64,000 bases of DNA from an uncultured Acidobacteriaceae bacterium (GCA_937879855.1 CALFMO010000041.1:59711-123710), one strand, 5' to 3'; shown: positions 9,250 through 17,568, numbered from the stretch's first letter. Program-made: numbers and translations. The notes: a model not told the origin generated them from the sequence alone.

Positions 9250-10149
9250 ATGAAAAAGAGAGTTGTAGGCCTCGGCGAAGTTCTATGGGACCATTTGCCA
9301 GGGCGGACTTGTCTCGGCGGCGCGCCCGCTAATTTCGCCTACATCACGACTCTCATGGGCGACCATGGCATCGTGGCCAGCCGCGTCGGCGAGGATTCCC
9401 CGGGCTTAGAAGCGCTGCGGCGCATGGAGGAACTGAATCTCAACATTGATCACGTGCAGACCGACGGGCAGCGCCCCACTGGATCGGTAAGGGTTCAAGT
9501 CGATGACAACGGTTTGCCGCGATTTGAAATTGCCCATCCCGTGGCTTGGGATTTCATGGAATGGACTGAGGATTGGCAGCACTTGGCAGAAAGTGTGGAC
9601 GCGGTCTGTTTTGGATCTTTGGCGCAAAGATCAGAAGAAAGCCGCTGTACTATTAGACATTTTCTCGAAGCTACGTCGCTAGGCACAGTCAAAATCTTCG
9701 ACGTCAATCTCCGGCAAGCTTACTACTCTTCTGAAGTGCTCACGGAATCGATGATGCTGGCGGACATCGTCAAGCTGAACGACGAGGAACTGCCGAAGAT
9801 CATGAGCCTCAACAAGGTTCCCCACAAAGATGAGTTGTCGTCGGCACAGTGGTTGCTCTGCACCCACGATCTGAAGCTGGTCTGCATCACCCGCGGCGGA
9901 AGGGGAAGTCTGCTGGTACGCGATAGGGACTCGAGCCAGCATCCCGGGTTTCGCGTCCGGGTAGCGGATACGGTGGGATCGGGAGACGCGTTTACCGCGG
10001 GTCTAGTCCACGAATATTTGCAGGGCGCGTCACTGGACCTTATGAACGAGGTGGCAAACTTGGTGGGAGCATGGGTGGCAAGCGAAGTGGGCGCCATGCC
10101 CGCCCCCAAGCGCGGTGCGCTCGAGCACTCGCTGGCTGAGATTCACTGA
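9250..10149 (+). CDS. Carbohydrate kinase, PfkB family (fructokinase-like)
   Basis: Probably phosphorylates fructose released by the neighbouring GH32 enzyme, using ATP, in the cytoplasm. 299 residues, the usual family length. The N-terminus GLGEVLWDHLPG followed by LGGAPANFAYITTLMG matches the fructokinase sugar-binding region. The C-terminal signature ADTVGSGDAFTAGL (residues 239-252) holds the catalytic base Asp246 and the anion hole. The residues VNLR (152-155) and ITRGGRGS (213-220) are also family-like. A terminator stands between it and the receptor gene, so it is probably transcribed from its own promoter in the 95-nt spacer. Another hexose as substrate cannot be excluded. Confidence 0.88.
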   Translation: MKKRVVGLGEVLWDHLPGRTCLGGAPANFAYITTLMGDHGIVASRVGEDSPGLEALRRMEELNLNIDHVQTDGQRPTGSVRVQVDDNGLPRFEIAHPVAWDFMEWTEDWQHLAESVDAVCFGSLAQRSEESRCTIRHFLEATSLGTVKIFDVNLRQAYYSSEVLTESMMLADIVKLNDEELPKIMSLNKVPHKDELSSAQWLLCTHDLKLVCITRGGRGSLLVRDRDSSQHPGFRVRVADTVGSGDAFTAGLVHEYLQGASLDLMNEVANLVGAWVASEVGAMPAPKRGALEHSLAEIH

Positions 10150-10183
10150 CCGAGATTTACCGGGCTGATCGTCGATAAGCAAA

Positions 10184-10639
10184 TTAGGCCGCTTTCGCGG
10201 TAACCCTGCCTGCCGGCTTCACGTCGGTGCCGATCAAGGGTTGCAGCCGAGGTCGGGCAAACAGCCGCTTAGTATGGTTCTCTGACGGATGCTCCACTCG
10301 AGACATTCGACCTTCAGCTAGCAGTCGCTGATGCGCTTCATCCCACGCCGGAACCGAGTCCGTCGTCACTACCCAGTGTGCGTAGGCCGCTTCATTACAC
10401 CACTTCGGCAGCCGCGTCATCACTCGGGCATGAGCTCCAGAGCCGCGAAACTTCTTCATGGTCTGATCGCTCTCCCACACGCTCAGAGTCCAAAACGTCA
10501 GGCCTGTGTCCACAAGAAGTCTTCCGCCGAAGAAGCCAGCGGCGCGCTCGACCTGACGCTGGCTTTGAAAGGTTCGCCACAAGAACGCCGGCAGAAACCA
10601 GACGGATCTCACTCGCAGACGCGTGACCGATGCAAGCAT
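10184..10639 (-). CDS. Spheroidene monooxygenase (CrtA)-like, dimeric alpha/beta-barrel protein
   Basis: A 151-residue protein with TRLRVRSVWFLPAFLW, GFFGGRLLVDTGLTFWTLSVWE, MKKFRGSGAH and WCNEAAYAHW. This pattern belongs to the family annotated as spheroidene-monooxygenase- or DUF3291-like within the antibiotic-biosynthesis-monooxygenase superfamily. CrtA oxygenates carotenoids, but no carotenoid gene is near and most family members are uncharacterised, so the activity is unknown. No signal peptide or membrane span is visible. It follows the DAHP synthase gene on the same strand after 48 nt and may be co-transcribed with it. No clear Shine-Dalgarno precedes ATG 10639. Confidence 0.6.
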   Translation of the reverse strand: MLASVTRLRVRSVWFLPAFLWRTFQSQRQVERAAGFFGGRLLVDTGLTFWTLSVWESDQTMKKFRGSGAHARVMTRLPKWCNEAAYAHWVVTTDSVPAWDEAHQRLLAEGRMSRVEHPSENHTKRLFARPRLQPLIGTDVKPAGRVTAKAA

Positions 10640-10687
10640 ACCGGTTTGATGTTCAAAAGTGACGCGCGATGCAAATCGGGAGCCCTT

Positions 10688-11722
10688 TTACGACGCCGCC
10701 GAAACCACCGCCGGCAGGCGGGCGGTCTGCCGCAAGGGTTCTGTCAGCGACCGCATAACCTTGTCAAATCCGGCGAAGTCGAGGGATTGAGGACCATCCG
10801 ACAACGCGCGCTCCGGGCACGGATGCACCTCGATGATCAGTCCGTCGGCTCCGACGGCCACCGCTGCTCGCGAAACCGCAGCAATCAGGCTCTGCTTGCC
10901 GGTACCGTGGGAAGGATCAGCAATCACCGGCAGATGCGACAAGTCGCGGGCCAGGGCGACGGCGGCCAAGTCAATCGTATTGCGCATTTCTGTCTCGAAG
11001 GTCTTGATGCCGCGCTCACACAGGACGACATTATGGTTTCCTCCCGAGAGCAGGTACTCGGCGGCAAGCAGCCACTCTTTCACGGTCGCCGACGGTCCGC
11101 GCTTCAGCAAGATTGGCTTTTTTGTGGTCGCGAGACGCCGCAACAAAGCAAAATTCTGCATGTTGCGCGCTCCCACCTGCAGCATGTCCACATGCTCGCA
11201 AATCACGTCCACATCTTCGGTACTCATCACCTCCGTGACCACGGGAAGACCAGTCTCCTCGTGAGCTTCCCGCAGAATCTTTAGCGCCTCCAGACCCAGT
11301 CCCTGGAAGTCATAGGGCGAAGTGCGCGGCTTGTAAGCTCCGCCCCGCAACATGGACGCCCCCGCACGCTTTACCGCACGCGCCGTGTCGAGCAATTGCG
11401 TCCTCGACTCCACCGAACAGGGGCCCGCGATCACCACCACTTCGGGGCCGCCGATGGCGACGCCGTTGATCCTGACCACAGTCCGCTCCGGCTTGACTTG
11501 GCGGCTCACCAGCTTGAACGGCTGAGCAATCGGAACCACATTGTCCACTCCGGGAGCGACCTGCAGCGCCTCAATCTCGTGTCGTCGCCCGCTTCCCACC
11601 GCGGCAACGATGGTGCGCTCGGTGCCGCGCGTAACGTGAGGCTGGTATCCGGCCTCGCGGATCCGCTCGATCACATGGTTGATTTCCTGCTCGGTGGCCT
11701 TCTCTGACATGTTGACGATCAT
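10688..11722 (-). CDS. aroF: 3-deoxy-7-phosphoheptulonate (DAHP) synthase with N-terminal regulatory domain
   Basis: First step of the shikimate pathway: phosphoenolpyruvate plus erythrose-4-phosphate to DAHP. The 344-residue protein has an N-terminal ferredoxin-like domain of about 70 residues (MIVNMSEKATEQEINHVIER), as in the Thermotoga-type enzyme where it binds Phe/Tyr, then the TIM barrel with AGPCSVES (Cys102 metal ligand), KPRTSPYDFQGLG, LKRGPSATVKEWL and ADPSHGTGK. Start at ATG 11722 because GAGGAGG (11737-11731) sits 8 nt upstream; an upstream in-frame TTG is rejected. The mRNA is preceded by an attenuator with a Phe/Tyr/Trp-rich leader peptide, so control probably acts both on transcription and on enzyme activity. 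Confidence 0.95.
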   Translation of the reverse strand: MIVNMSEKATEQEINHVIERIREAGYQPHVTRGTERTIVAAVGSGRRHEIEALQVAPGVDNVVPIAQPFKLVSRQVKPERTVVRINGVAIGGPEVVVIAGPCSVESRTQLLDTARAVKRAGASMLRGGAYKPRTSPYDFQGLGLEALKILREAHEETGLPVVTEVMSTEDVDVICEHVDMLQVGARNMQNFALLRRLATTKKPILLKRGPSATVKEWLLAAEYLLSGGNHNVVLCERGIKTFETEMRNTIDLAAVALARDLSHLPVIADPSHGTGKQSLIAAVSRAAVAVGADGLIIEVHPCPERALSDGPQSLDFAGFDKVMRSLTEPLRQTARLPAVVSAAS

Positions 11723-11730
11723 CGCAACGT

Positions 11731-11737
11731 CCTCCTC
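11731..11737 (-). promoter_or_regulatory. Ribosome binding site that fixes the DAHP synthase start
   Basis: GAGGAGG on the minus strand, 8 nt before ATG 11722. It lies downstream of the attenuator terminator, so it is transcribed only after read-through. Confidence 0.85.
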
Positions 11738-11749
11738 GGGTAAATTTTT

Positions 11750-11786
11750 TGACAAAACAAAAGCCGCGATCCCTGGATCGCGGCTT
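11750..11786 (-). terminator. Attenuator terminator upstream of the DAHP synthase gene
   Basis: On the minus strand AAGCCGCGAT pairs perfectly with ATCGCGGCTT (10 bp, extendable by one C-G pair to a CAGG loop), and the stem runs into TTGTTTTGTC. It stands between the leader peptide stop (11815) and the DAHP synthase ribosome binding site. A terminator ahead of its gene is the mark of attenuation. Confidence 0.85.
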
Positions 11787-11853
11787 GCGGAAGCTTGTTT
11801 AGTTCAGGTGGCCTTCAGTGGCTCAACCTCACTCCAAGCTGCTCCGCAGCCGC
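11780..11853 (-). promoter_or_regulatory. Antiterminator helix of the aromatic attenuator
   Basis: On the minus strand the segment 11853-11835 (codons 20 to 26 of the leader peptide) is complementary to 11797-11780. Pairing gives 17 bp in three blocks: AGCTTG with CAAGCT, TGCGGA with TCCGCA after a 2-nt bulge, and GCGGC with GCCGC after a 1-nt bulge. The 3' arm includes AAGCCGC, the first seven bases of the terminator stem, so the two structures exclude each other. Confidence 0.75.
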
Positions 11854-11910
11854 CGCTCCTGGAAACCAGAAGTAAGCAGTAAACGCGAAGCCTGGAGTAA
11901 ATCGTGTCAT
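11815..11910 (-). CDS. Attenuator leader peptide rich in Phe, Tyr and Trp
   Basis: A 31-codon frame, ATG 11910 to TGA 11815. It contains Phe at 4, 8, 10, 14 and 16, Tyr at 13 and Trp at 15, with the run TAYFWFPG as its core, followed by four alanines. Its stop codon lies 28 nt before the terminator stem. Seven of 31 codons are aromatic, and the next gene makes the first intermediate of aromatic amino acid synthesis. The expected role is a ribosome-stalling sensor of charged aromatic tRNAs: a stall at codons 13-16 leaves the antiterminator arm (codons 20-26) free, whereas reading through to the stop covers it. No clear Shine-Dalgarno is seen; an in-frame GTG five codons upstream is an alternative start. 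Confidence 0.78.
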   Translation of the reverse strand: MTRFTPGFAFTAYFWFPGAAAAEQLGVRLSH

Positions 11911-11970
11911 AAAAGTGTGTGTCACAAGGTGAATCAGGCGAATGTGGCGCCGAACGCTGGGACTGTCCGG

Positions 11971-12135
11971 CTACTGAATGGAACTGGCTGCCTGCGAAAA
12001 GACGTTATTGGAATTCGAACCGATCAGGCGAACCGTTCCTACCACCAGCACCAGAATAACGGCGAGCATTACCGCATACTCGGCGATGTCCTGCCCCGCA
12101 TCTTCCGACCAAAGCCTACGCATAAGGTTCGACAT
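11971..12135 (-). CDS. Flp/Fap-type (class IVb) pilin subunit, orphan
   Basis: A 54-residue prepilin: short basic leader (MSNLMRRLWSEDAG), then the cleavage region G-QDIAEYAVML with the conserved Glu-Tyr pair, then one hydrophobic helix (AVILVLVVGTVRLIG) and a short polar tail. Start chosen at ATG 12135 because GGAGGGG (12146-12140) lies directly upstream. Flp pilins are exported and assembled by Tad machinery, but no tadA, tadB, rcpA or prepilin peptidase gene is in this window. It lies between the nuo operon and the DAHP synthase leader on the same strand. A pseudopilin or a relic of a lost tad locus are alternatives. Confidence 0.8.
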   Translation of the reverse strand: MSNLMRRLWSEDAGQDIAEYAVMLAVILVLVVGTVRLIGSNSNNVFSQAASSIQ

Positions 12136-12199
12136 TTTTCCCCTCCAGGCCACCGTCAGTTCCCCAGAGAGAGGACTGAGTTGGTACTTCGTGCAGACC

Positions 12200-12229
12200 A
12201 TGATGCACGCGGGTTGAGCCTCTTGTCAA
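12200..12229 (-). promoter_or_regulatory. Possible promoter for the Flp pilin gene
   Basis: TTGACA (12229-12224) and CATCAT (12205-12200) with an 18-nt spacer on the minus strand, about 65 nt ahead of the pilin ATG. The -35 is perfect and the -10 is weak. Confidence 0.4.
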
Positions 12230-12297
12230 TGCGAGTTTTGCGATTATTGGCGAGAAAGCTAACTGCTCCAAATGGCCGTTGGTAGTGAGGTTTCCCG

Positions 12298-13806
12298 CTA
12301 CTTCAGAGACTGCAAGCTGCTGGGTAGCAATTCTTCCGCCGACTGCTGGGCGTATTGCAGGACCCGGTTTGGCAGGATGCCCAGATAAAGCGTAGCCACC
12401 ATGCTCACCGCGAGCGCCACTCCCAACCCGAGCGGGATCGGAGCGACCGGGACTTCCTTACGCGCCTCCCGCATATACATCACTACGATGATGCGGAGGT
12501 AATAGTAGGCGCCCACGGCGCTGTTCACCACGCCGATGAGTGTGAGCCATATCAGGTGGGCTTTTATGGCGGCGCTGAACACGTAAAACTTGGCAAAGAA
12601 ACCGGCAGTCATAGGGATGCCGATCAGTGACAGCAGGAAGATAGTGAGCATGGCTGCCAGCAGTGGAGAACTGCGGCCCAGACCTTCGTAGTCTTCCAGG
12701 CTTACGTAACGCTCGCCTGCATTGGCAAAATGGCTGACCACCGCGAAGGCACCCACATTCATGGCGGCATACGCTGCCGTGTAGAACATCGCCGCAGAAA
12801 TCCCGCTCACGGAGTCGTCGGAACTCGTTACTGCGAATGCCATCAGCAGATAGCCGGCGTGAGCGATCGAAGAGTAGGCCAGCAGGCGCTTTACATTGGT
12901 CTGCACCAGCGCCCCCACGTTTCCCAAAGTCATGGAAAGAGCAGCCGCGACCCAGAGCAACCCGACTCTTCCCGGCGCGTTGATCGTGAATACGACTCGC
13001 AACAATACCGCGAACGCCGCGGCCTTCGGCGCGGTCGACATAAAACCCACGATGGGTGCCGGGGCGCCTTCGTAGACGTCGGGCGTCCAAACGTGAAACG
13101 GCGCCGCAGCCACTTTAAATCCCAGGCCGACAAACATCAGCGCCATGGCCGCGTAAACCAGCAACTCCACCGGACCGGTCTGCAGTTTCTGGCTAATCAC
13201 ATCGATATTGGTGGACCCGGTTGCGCCGAACATCAGCGCCACGCCATAGAGGAAAAACGCGGTGGCGAACGAGCCCAACAGAAAATACTTGAGCGAGGAC
13301 TCGCTACTCGAGGCCTCGTTGCGGCGGAAACCCGCCAGGATGTAAGTGGAAATCGAGGAAATCTCCAGTGCGATGAAAATCAGAACCAGTTCCACAGCCG
13401 ACGACATCAGGCACATGCCGACCGCACCGAAAAGAATGAGCGCGTAGTATTCCCCGGCGCGAATCCGCTGGACCGCCATGTACTCGAAAGAACTCAGGCT
13501 TATGACTGCTGCAATGCCGATGACCAGAACATGGAAGAACACACTGAAGCCGTCGGCCTTCACCATGTTCCAGAAGGCAAGGCCTGGATACTGCGCCATA
13601 TACCAGGTGGCCAAAAGTCCGGCAACGGCGCCGCCGAGCCCGATGTAACCAAGCAATTTCTGGCTCTTCTCTTCATTTACCAGGGGATCGAGCACCATTA
13701 CCACGATGCCGAAGGCCGACAGAACCAACTCCGGCAGGATGCGGATATAGTCCGCGCCCTGTGGAATCGCTTGGACTAGTTGAGCCGGAAAAAGGAAGTG
13801 CGTCAT
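12298..13806 (-). CDS. nuoN: NADH-quinone oxidoreductase subunit N
   Basis: Membrane subunit of complex I, one of the three antiporter-like proton channels. 502 residues with about 14 hydrophobic helices and the core segment FKVAAAPFHVWTPDVYEGAP typical of NuoN, followed by KRLLAYSSIAHAGYLLMA. The ATG overlaps the nuoM stop by 4 nt (ATGA), so the two are translationally coupled. It is the last gene of the operon. No clear rho-independent terminator follows in the spacer before the pilin gene. Confidence 0.96.
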   Translation of the reverse strand: MTHFLFPAQLVQAIPQGADYIRILPELVLSAFGIVVMVLDPLVNEEKSQKLLGYIGLGGAVAGLLATWYMAQYPGLAFWNMVKADGFSVFFHVLVIGIAAVISLSSFEYMAVQRIRAGEYYALILFGAVGMCLMSSAVELVLIFIALEISSISTYILAGFRRNEASSSESSLKYFLLGSFATAFFLYGVALMFGATGSTNIDVISQKLQTGPVELLVYAAMALMFVGLGFKVAAAPFHVWTPDVYEGAPAPIVGFMSTAPKAAAFAVLLRVVFTINAPGRVGLLWVAAALSMTLGNVGALVQTNVKRLLAYSSIAHAGYLLMAFAVTSSDDSVSGISAAMFYTAAYAAMNVGAFAVVSHFANAGERYVSLEDYEGLGRSSPLLAAMLTIFLLSLIGIPMTAGFFAKFYVFSAAIKAHLIWLTLIGVVNSAVGAYYYLRIIVVMYMREARKEVPVAPIPLGLGVALAVSMVATLYLGILPNRVLQYAQQSAEELLPSSLQSLK

Positions 13807-15320
13807 TGGCCGACCACCTTGCCAACGACTTGTGCGAACGGCTGGAGCACTGCTTGGGTTGCCGGATCAATCGCTCCCAGCCACAAAATCGGCGCCACTC
13901 CCATCACCAGTGCCGCAACCGCGCACGGCCACACCGCGGCTTTCTCTACCGCGAAAAGATCGTGCAATGAGTTGTTCACGTCGTGCGTCACTTGCCCAAA
14001 AAACACTCGCTGGTACATCCACAGCAGATAGCATGCGCTCCAGATTACGCCGGTTGCCGCGAGCACACCGTAGATAGGTTTCGCCTGGAATGCCCCGCTC
14101 AGCACCAGAAATTCACCGATAAATCCGTTCAGCAGTGGAAGGCCGACCGACGCCAGCACGATAAACAAATATGAAGCGGCGTAAATGGGCATGGGAGAAG
14201 CCAGTCCGCCGAACTCCGAGATCTCGTAGGTATGCCGCCGTTCATGGAGAATTCCTGCCAGCATGAACAGCCCGCCCGTTGAAACTCCGTGTGCCAGCAT
14301 CACGAACATCGCACCATTGAGGCCCGCCTGAGTGAAGCTGAAGATTCCCAGTACCACAAATCCCAGGTGGCTCACCGAAGAGTACGCGATCAGCTTCTTC
14401 ATATTGGGCTGCACCATCGCCACCAGTGCGCCGTAAATGATCCCAATCAGCGCCAGCACCATGATCCACGGTGCATTCCGTCGCGCTTGCTCCGGAAACA
14501 ATCCCACGTTGAAGCGCAGCATCCCATATGTGCCCATCTTCAGCAGCACCCCGGCCAGCAGGACTGATCCGGCCGTGGGAGCTTCGACGTGCGCGTCGGG
14601 AAGCCACGTATGAAACGGAAACAACGGCACTTTGACCGCAAATGCCAGGAAGAATCCGAGGAAGAGCCATTGCGCCGCGGCTGGGAAGTTCGGTACTCCG
14701 CCGCGCGCGATTTGATCGCGAATCAATACGAAATCGAAGCTTCCAGTGTGCGCGTAGAGCCACAGAATCGCCGCCAGCATAAACACCGAGGCGATCATCG
14801 TGTACATAAAGAATTTCACCGCCGCATAAACCTTGCGCTCGTGCCCGAAGACTCCGATCAGCAGCGCCATCGGAATCAGCGTCGCTTCCCAGAAGAAATA
14901 GAAGAGGAAGAGATCGAGCGAAGTGAAAACGCCGATCAGCGCGGTTTCCATGACCAGCAGCAGAATGAAAAATTCTTTGACCCGGTCGTGGACCGAATGC
15001 CATGAAATCAGCACGCACAAAGGCGTTAGGAAGGTGGTCAGAACCACCAGCCACAACGAGATCCCATCCACGCCCATGTGGTAGTGAATGTTCGGCGTGG
15101 AGATCCACCCGCGGTCGATCTCATATTGGAATCCTGCCAGAGAGCGGTGAAAGTGCACCGGCAGGTGCAGCGAGAGAAGAAACGTGAGCAGCGTAAAGAC
15201 CAGAGCGAAGATGCGGATGTCGCGATCGCGCCGCGGAAAAACCATTAACAGCAATGCTCCCAGCAGCGGAGCAAAGGTCACAAAGGTGAGAATGTAAGGG
15301 CTCCAATTATCGGTGCTCAT
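13803..15320 (-). CDS. nuoM: NADH-quinone oxidoreductase subunit M
   Basis: Antiporter-like proton-pumping subunit of complex I. 505 residues from ATG 15320, with the family core FAVKVPLFPFHTWLPDAHVE and the region KKLIAYSSVSHLGFVVLG. The start is fixed by a 4-nt ATGA overlap with the nuoL stop and a GGGAG site just upstream. An upstream in-frame ATG at 15335 lies inside nuoL and is less likely. The helices and conserved Lys and Glu residues look intact. Confidence 0.96.
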   Translation of the reverse strand: MSTDNWSPYILTFVTFAPLLGALLLMVFPRRDRDIRIFALVFTLLTFLLSLHLPVHFHRSLAGFQYEIDRGWISTPNIHYHMGVDGISLWLVVLTTFLTPLCVLISWHSVHDRVKEFFILLLVMETALIGVFTSLDLFLFYFFWEATLIPMALLIGVFGHERKVYAAVKFFMYTMIASVFMLAAILWLYAHTGSFDFVLIRDQIARGGVPNFPAAAQWLFLGFFLAFAVKVPLFPFHTWLPDAHVEAPTAGSVLLAGVLLKMGTYGMLRFNVGLFPEQARRNAPWIMVLALIGIIYGALVAMVQPNMKKLIAYSSVSHLGFVVLGIFSFTQAGLNGAMFVMLAHGVSTGGLFMLAGILHERRHTYEISEFGGLASPMPIYAASYLFIVLASVGLPLLNGFIGEFLVLSGAFQAKPIYGVLAATGVIWSACYLLWMYQRVFFGQVTHDVNNSLHDLFAVEKAAVWPCAVAALVMGVAPILWLGAIDPATQAVLQPFAQVVGKVVGQ

Positions 15321-17269
15321 CGCACTCCCATCCAAATCATGTACGCAATCACTAAGGCAGAGCCGGCGGCGATCCAGCCCGCATACGACCGCAGGTTCCC
15401 AGACTGCATGTGCCGAACTTCGTCGGACACCTGCCGTGCGCTATCGGCGGTATTGTTCACGCTATCGTCAATCACTTTGCGATCGACGCCCTGCCATAAA
15501 ATGTTGGTCGACGCGTCCACCACCGGCTTGACGAAGAGCTTCGCGTACAACTCATCGACGTAGTACTTATTCAAAACAGCCTGGTAGAAGCCATTCAGCG
15601 CATCGGCAATCTTCTGCGGCAGTTCGGGTTTGCTGACGTAGAGGATGTACGCCAAAATCAGGCCTGCGAACGAGAAGAGAACCGAGATCCCCATCAGCAG
15701 CAACTCCGTACTCCCGGAACCTTCCGTCATACTTCTCGGGAATTCAGCGCCAAACACGGGAGCAAGAAAGTGCTCGAAGCCGTTGTGATATCCCACGAAG
15801 CCGCCGATCAGAGACAGTGCCGCAAGGATCATCAGCGGAACCAGCATGACCATTGGACTCTCATGCGGCGCGCCATGACTGTGATCTCCGTGTCCGTGAG
15901 TCGAATGCGCCTGTCCATGATCGTCAACCTGAATGCCCTTGTAGTCCCCCCAAAAAGTCATGAACAAAAGGCGGAACATATAGAAAGAGGTGATCAGCGC
16001 CGTGACCGCTCCGATCAGCCAGTAGGCCCAACTCGCCTGATACGCCTTCCAAAGAATTTCGTCCTTGCTCCAAAAGCCCGCCAGTGGCGGGATCCCAGAG
16101 ATCGCCAGCGTGGCGATCAGCATGGTCGTAAACGTGATTGGGATGTAAGTCTTCAGCCCGCCCATCTTCCGCATATCCTGCTCGCCGCCTACAGCGTGGA
16201 TCACCGACCCGGCAGCGAGAAACAGCAGGCCTTTGAAGAAGGCGTGCGTCATCAGGTGGAAAATTCCGGCGGAGAACGCGCCCACTCCGCAAGCCATGAA
16301 CATATAGCCGAGCTGCGAAACTGTGGAGTACGCAAGCACCTTCTTGATGTCCGTTTGCGTGACGCCGATGGTCGCAGCGAAAAGCGCAGTCAGGGTCCCA
16401 ATTACGGCGACCACCGTCAGGGCCATCGGCGCGCGCTCGAAAATCATGTGCGACCGCGACACCATGTAAACACCGGCCGTCACCATCGTCGCCGCGTGGA
16501 TCAGCGCGGAGACTGGAGTGGGACCTTCCATCGCGTCGGGCAGCCATACGTAGAGAGGGATCTGCGCCGATTTGCCGCAAGCTCCCACCATCAGCAGAAT
16601 TCCAATCGCCGTGAGTAGCCCCGCGCCGGCGGTCTCAGGAGCAAGAGGCTGTACTTGGGCAAACACCTGAGTGAAGTTCAACGAGCCGAAGTGTTGAATC
16701 AACAGGAACAGCCCGATCAGAAATCCGAAGTCGCCGATCCGGTTGACGATGAATGCCTTCTTCCCCGCCGACGCCGCCGAGTCCTTCGTGAACCAGAACC
16801 CGATCAGGAGATACGACGCCAGTCCCACGCCCTCCCAGCCGATAAACATCAGCAGGTAGTTGTTGGCCAGCACCAGCGTCAGCATAAAAAACATGAACAG
16901 GTTCAGGTAGCTGAAGAAGCGGTAGTAGCCCGGGTCGTCCCACATGTAGCCGACGGAGTAGATATGAATCAGGAATCCGACTGCGGTGACCACCAGCAAC
17001 ATGACCAGCGAAAGTTGATCGAGATATAAAGCGAAGTCGGCACTGAAACTGCCGGACCGGATCCAATGCGCGATGTATTCCTGGTAGGGCAGGCTTATAG
17101 AAGAGAACCGCCAAGCCACCAAGAGCGCCCACGCAAAAGCCGCGCCGGGAAATACAAGCCCAATCGTAGTGACTGCGGTTCGCGAAGACTTCTTCCCGAA
17201 GAAGCCATTAATCGCGGCTCCCGCAAGCGGCAGGATCGGGATCAGCCAGAGATTGAGATTCGGCGTCAT
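15317..17269 (-). CDS. nuoL: NADH-quinone oxidoreductase subunit L
   Basis: The largest antiporter-like subunit of complex I, with the long lateral helix at the C-terminus. 650 residues, including GACGKSAQIPLYVWLPDAME and KKVLAYSTVSQLGYMFMA. The C-terminal part (VLNKYYVDELYAKLFVKP, then a final membrane anchor) is normal for NuoL. An unusual loop at residues about 450-473 carries eight histidines (HSTHGHGDHSHGAPH) between two helices. The gene overlaps nuoK by 4 nt and nuoM by 4 nt. Confidence 0.96.
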   Translation of the reverse strand: MTPNLNLWLIPILPLAGAAINGFFGKKSSRTAVTTIGLVFPGAAFAWALLVAWRFSSISLPYQEYIAHWIRSGSFSADFALYLDQLSLVMLLVVTAVGFLIHIYSVGYMWDDPGYYRFFSYLNLFMFFMLTLVLANNYLLMFIGWEGVGLASYLLIGFWFTKDSAASAGKKAFIVNRIGDFGFLIGLFLLIQHFGSLNFTQVFAQVQPLAPETAGAGLLTAIGILLMVGACGKSAQIPLYVWLPDAMEGPTPVSALIHAATMVTAGVYMVSRSHMIFERAPMALTVVAVIGTLTALFAATIGVTQTDIKKVLAYSTVSQLGYMFMACGVGAFSAGIFHLMTHAFFKGLLFLAAGSVIHAVGGEQDMRKMGGLKTYIPITFTTMLIATLAISGIPPLAGFWSKDEILWKAYQASWAYWLIGAVTALITSFYMFRLLFMTFWGDYKGIQVDDHGQAHSTHGHGDHSHGAPHESPMVMLVPLMILAALSLIGGFVGYHNGFEHFLAPVFGAEFPRSMTEGSGSTELLLMGISVLFSFAGLILAYILYVSKPELPQKIADALNGFYQAVLNKYYVDELYAKLFVKPVVDASTNILWQGVDRKVIDDSVNNTADSARQVSDEVRHMQSGNLRSYAGWIAAGSALVIAYMIWMGVR

Positions 17270-17568
17270 AGTTTAAGCAGGTTCACCTGATCCACGTTCA
17301 ACGTTTCGCGCGTGCGGTAGACCGCAATGATGATTGCCAGCCCCACGGCAGCTTCGGCCGCCGCCACTACCATGACAAAGAAGACGAACACCTGTCCCGC
17401 CAGTACATGCCAATGCGCGGCAAACGCCACGAAGGAAAGATTCACCCCGTTGAGCATCAACTCAATCGACATGAAAATCGTTATGATATTGCGCTTGATG
17501 AGGAATCCCGCCACCCCGCAGGCAAACAGGAATCCGCTCAGCACCAGGTAATACGAAAGCGGAACCAT
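17266..17568 (-). CDS. nuoK: NADH-quinone oxidoreductase subunit K
   Basis: Small three-helix membrane subunit of complex I, 100 residues, the normal length. It shows MSIELMLNGVNLSFVAFA, with the conserved Glu in the second helix, and VVAAAEAAVGLAIIIAVYR, with the second conserved Glu. The start directly follows the nuoJ stop with no gap, and the stop overlaps the nuoL start by 4 nt. Confidence 0.96.
   Translation of the reverse strand: MVPLSYYLVLSGFLFACGVAGFLIKRNIITIFMSIELMLNGVNLSFVAFAAHWHVLAGQVFVFFVMVVAAAEAAVGLAIIIAVYRTRETLNVDQVNLLKL

Noticed and set aside
12355..17551. Long plus-strand open frames opposite the nuo genes
   Set aside because: They are rich in Arg, His and Gln, as expected for the reverse of GC-rich membrane-protein genes, and have no motif or ribosome site.
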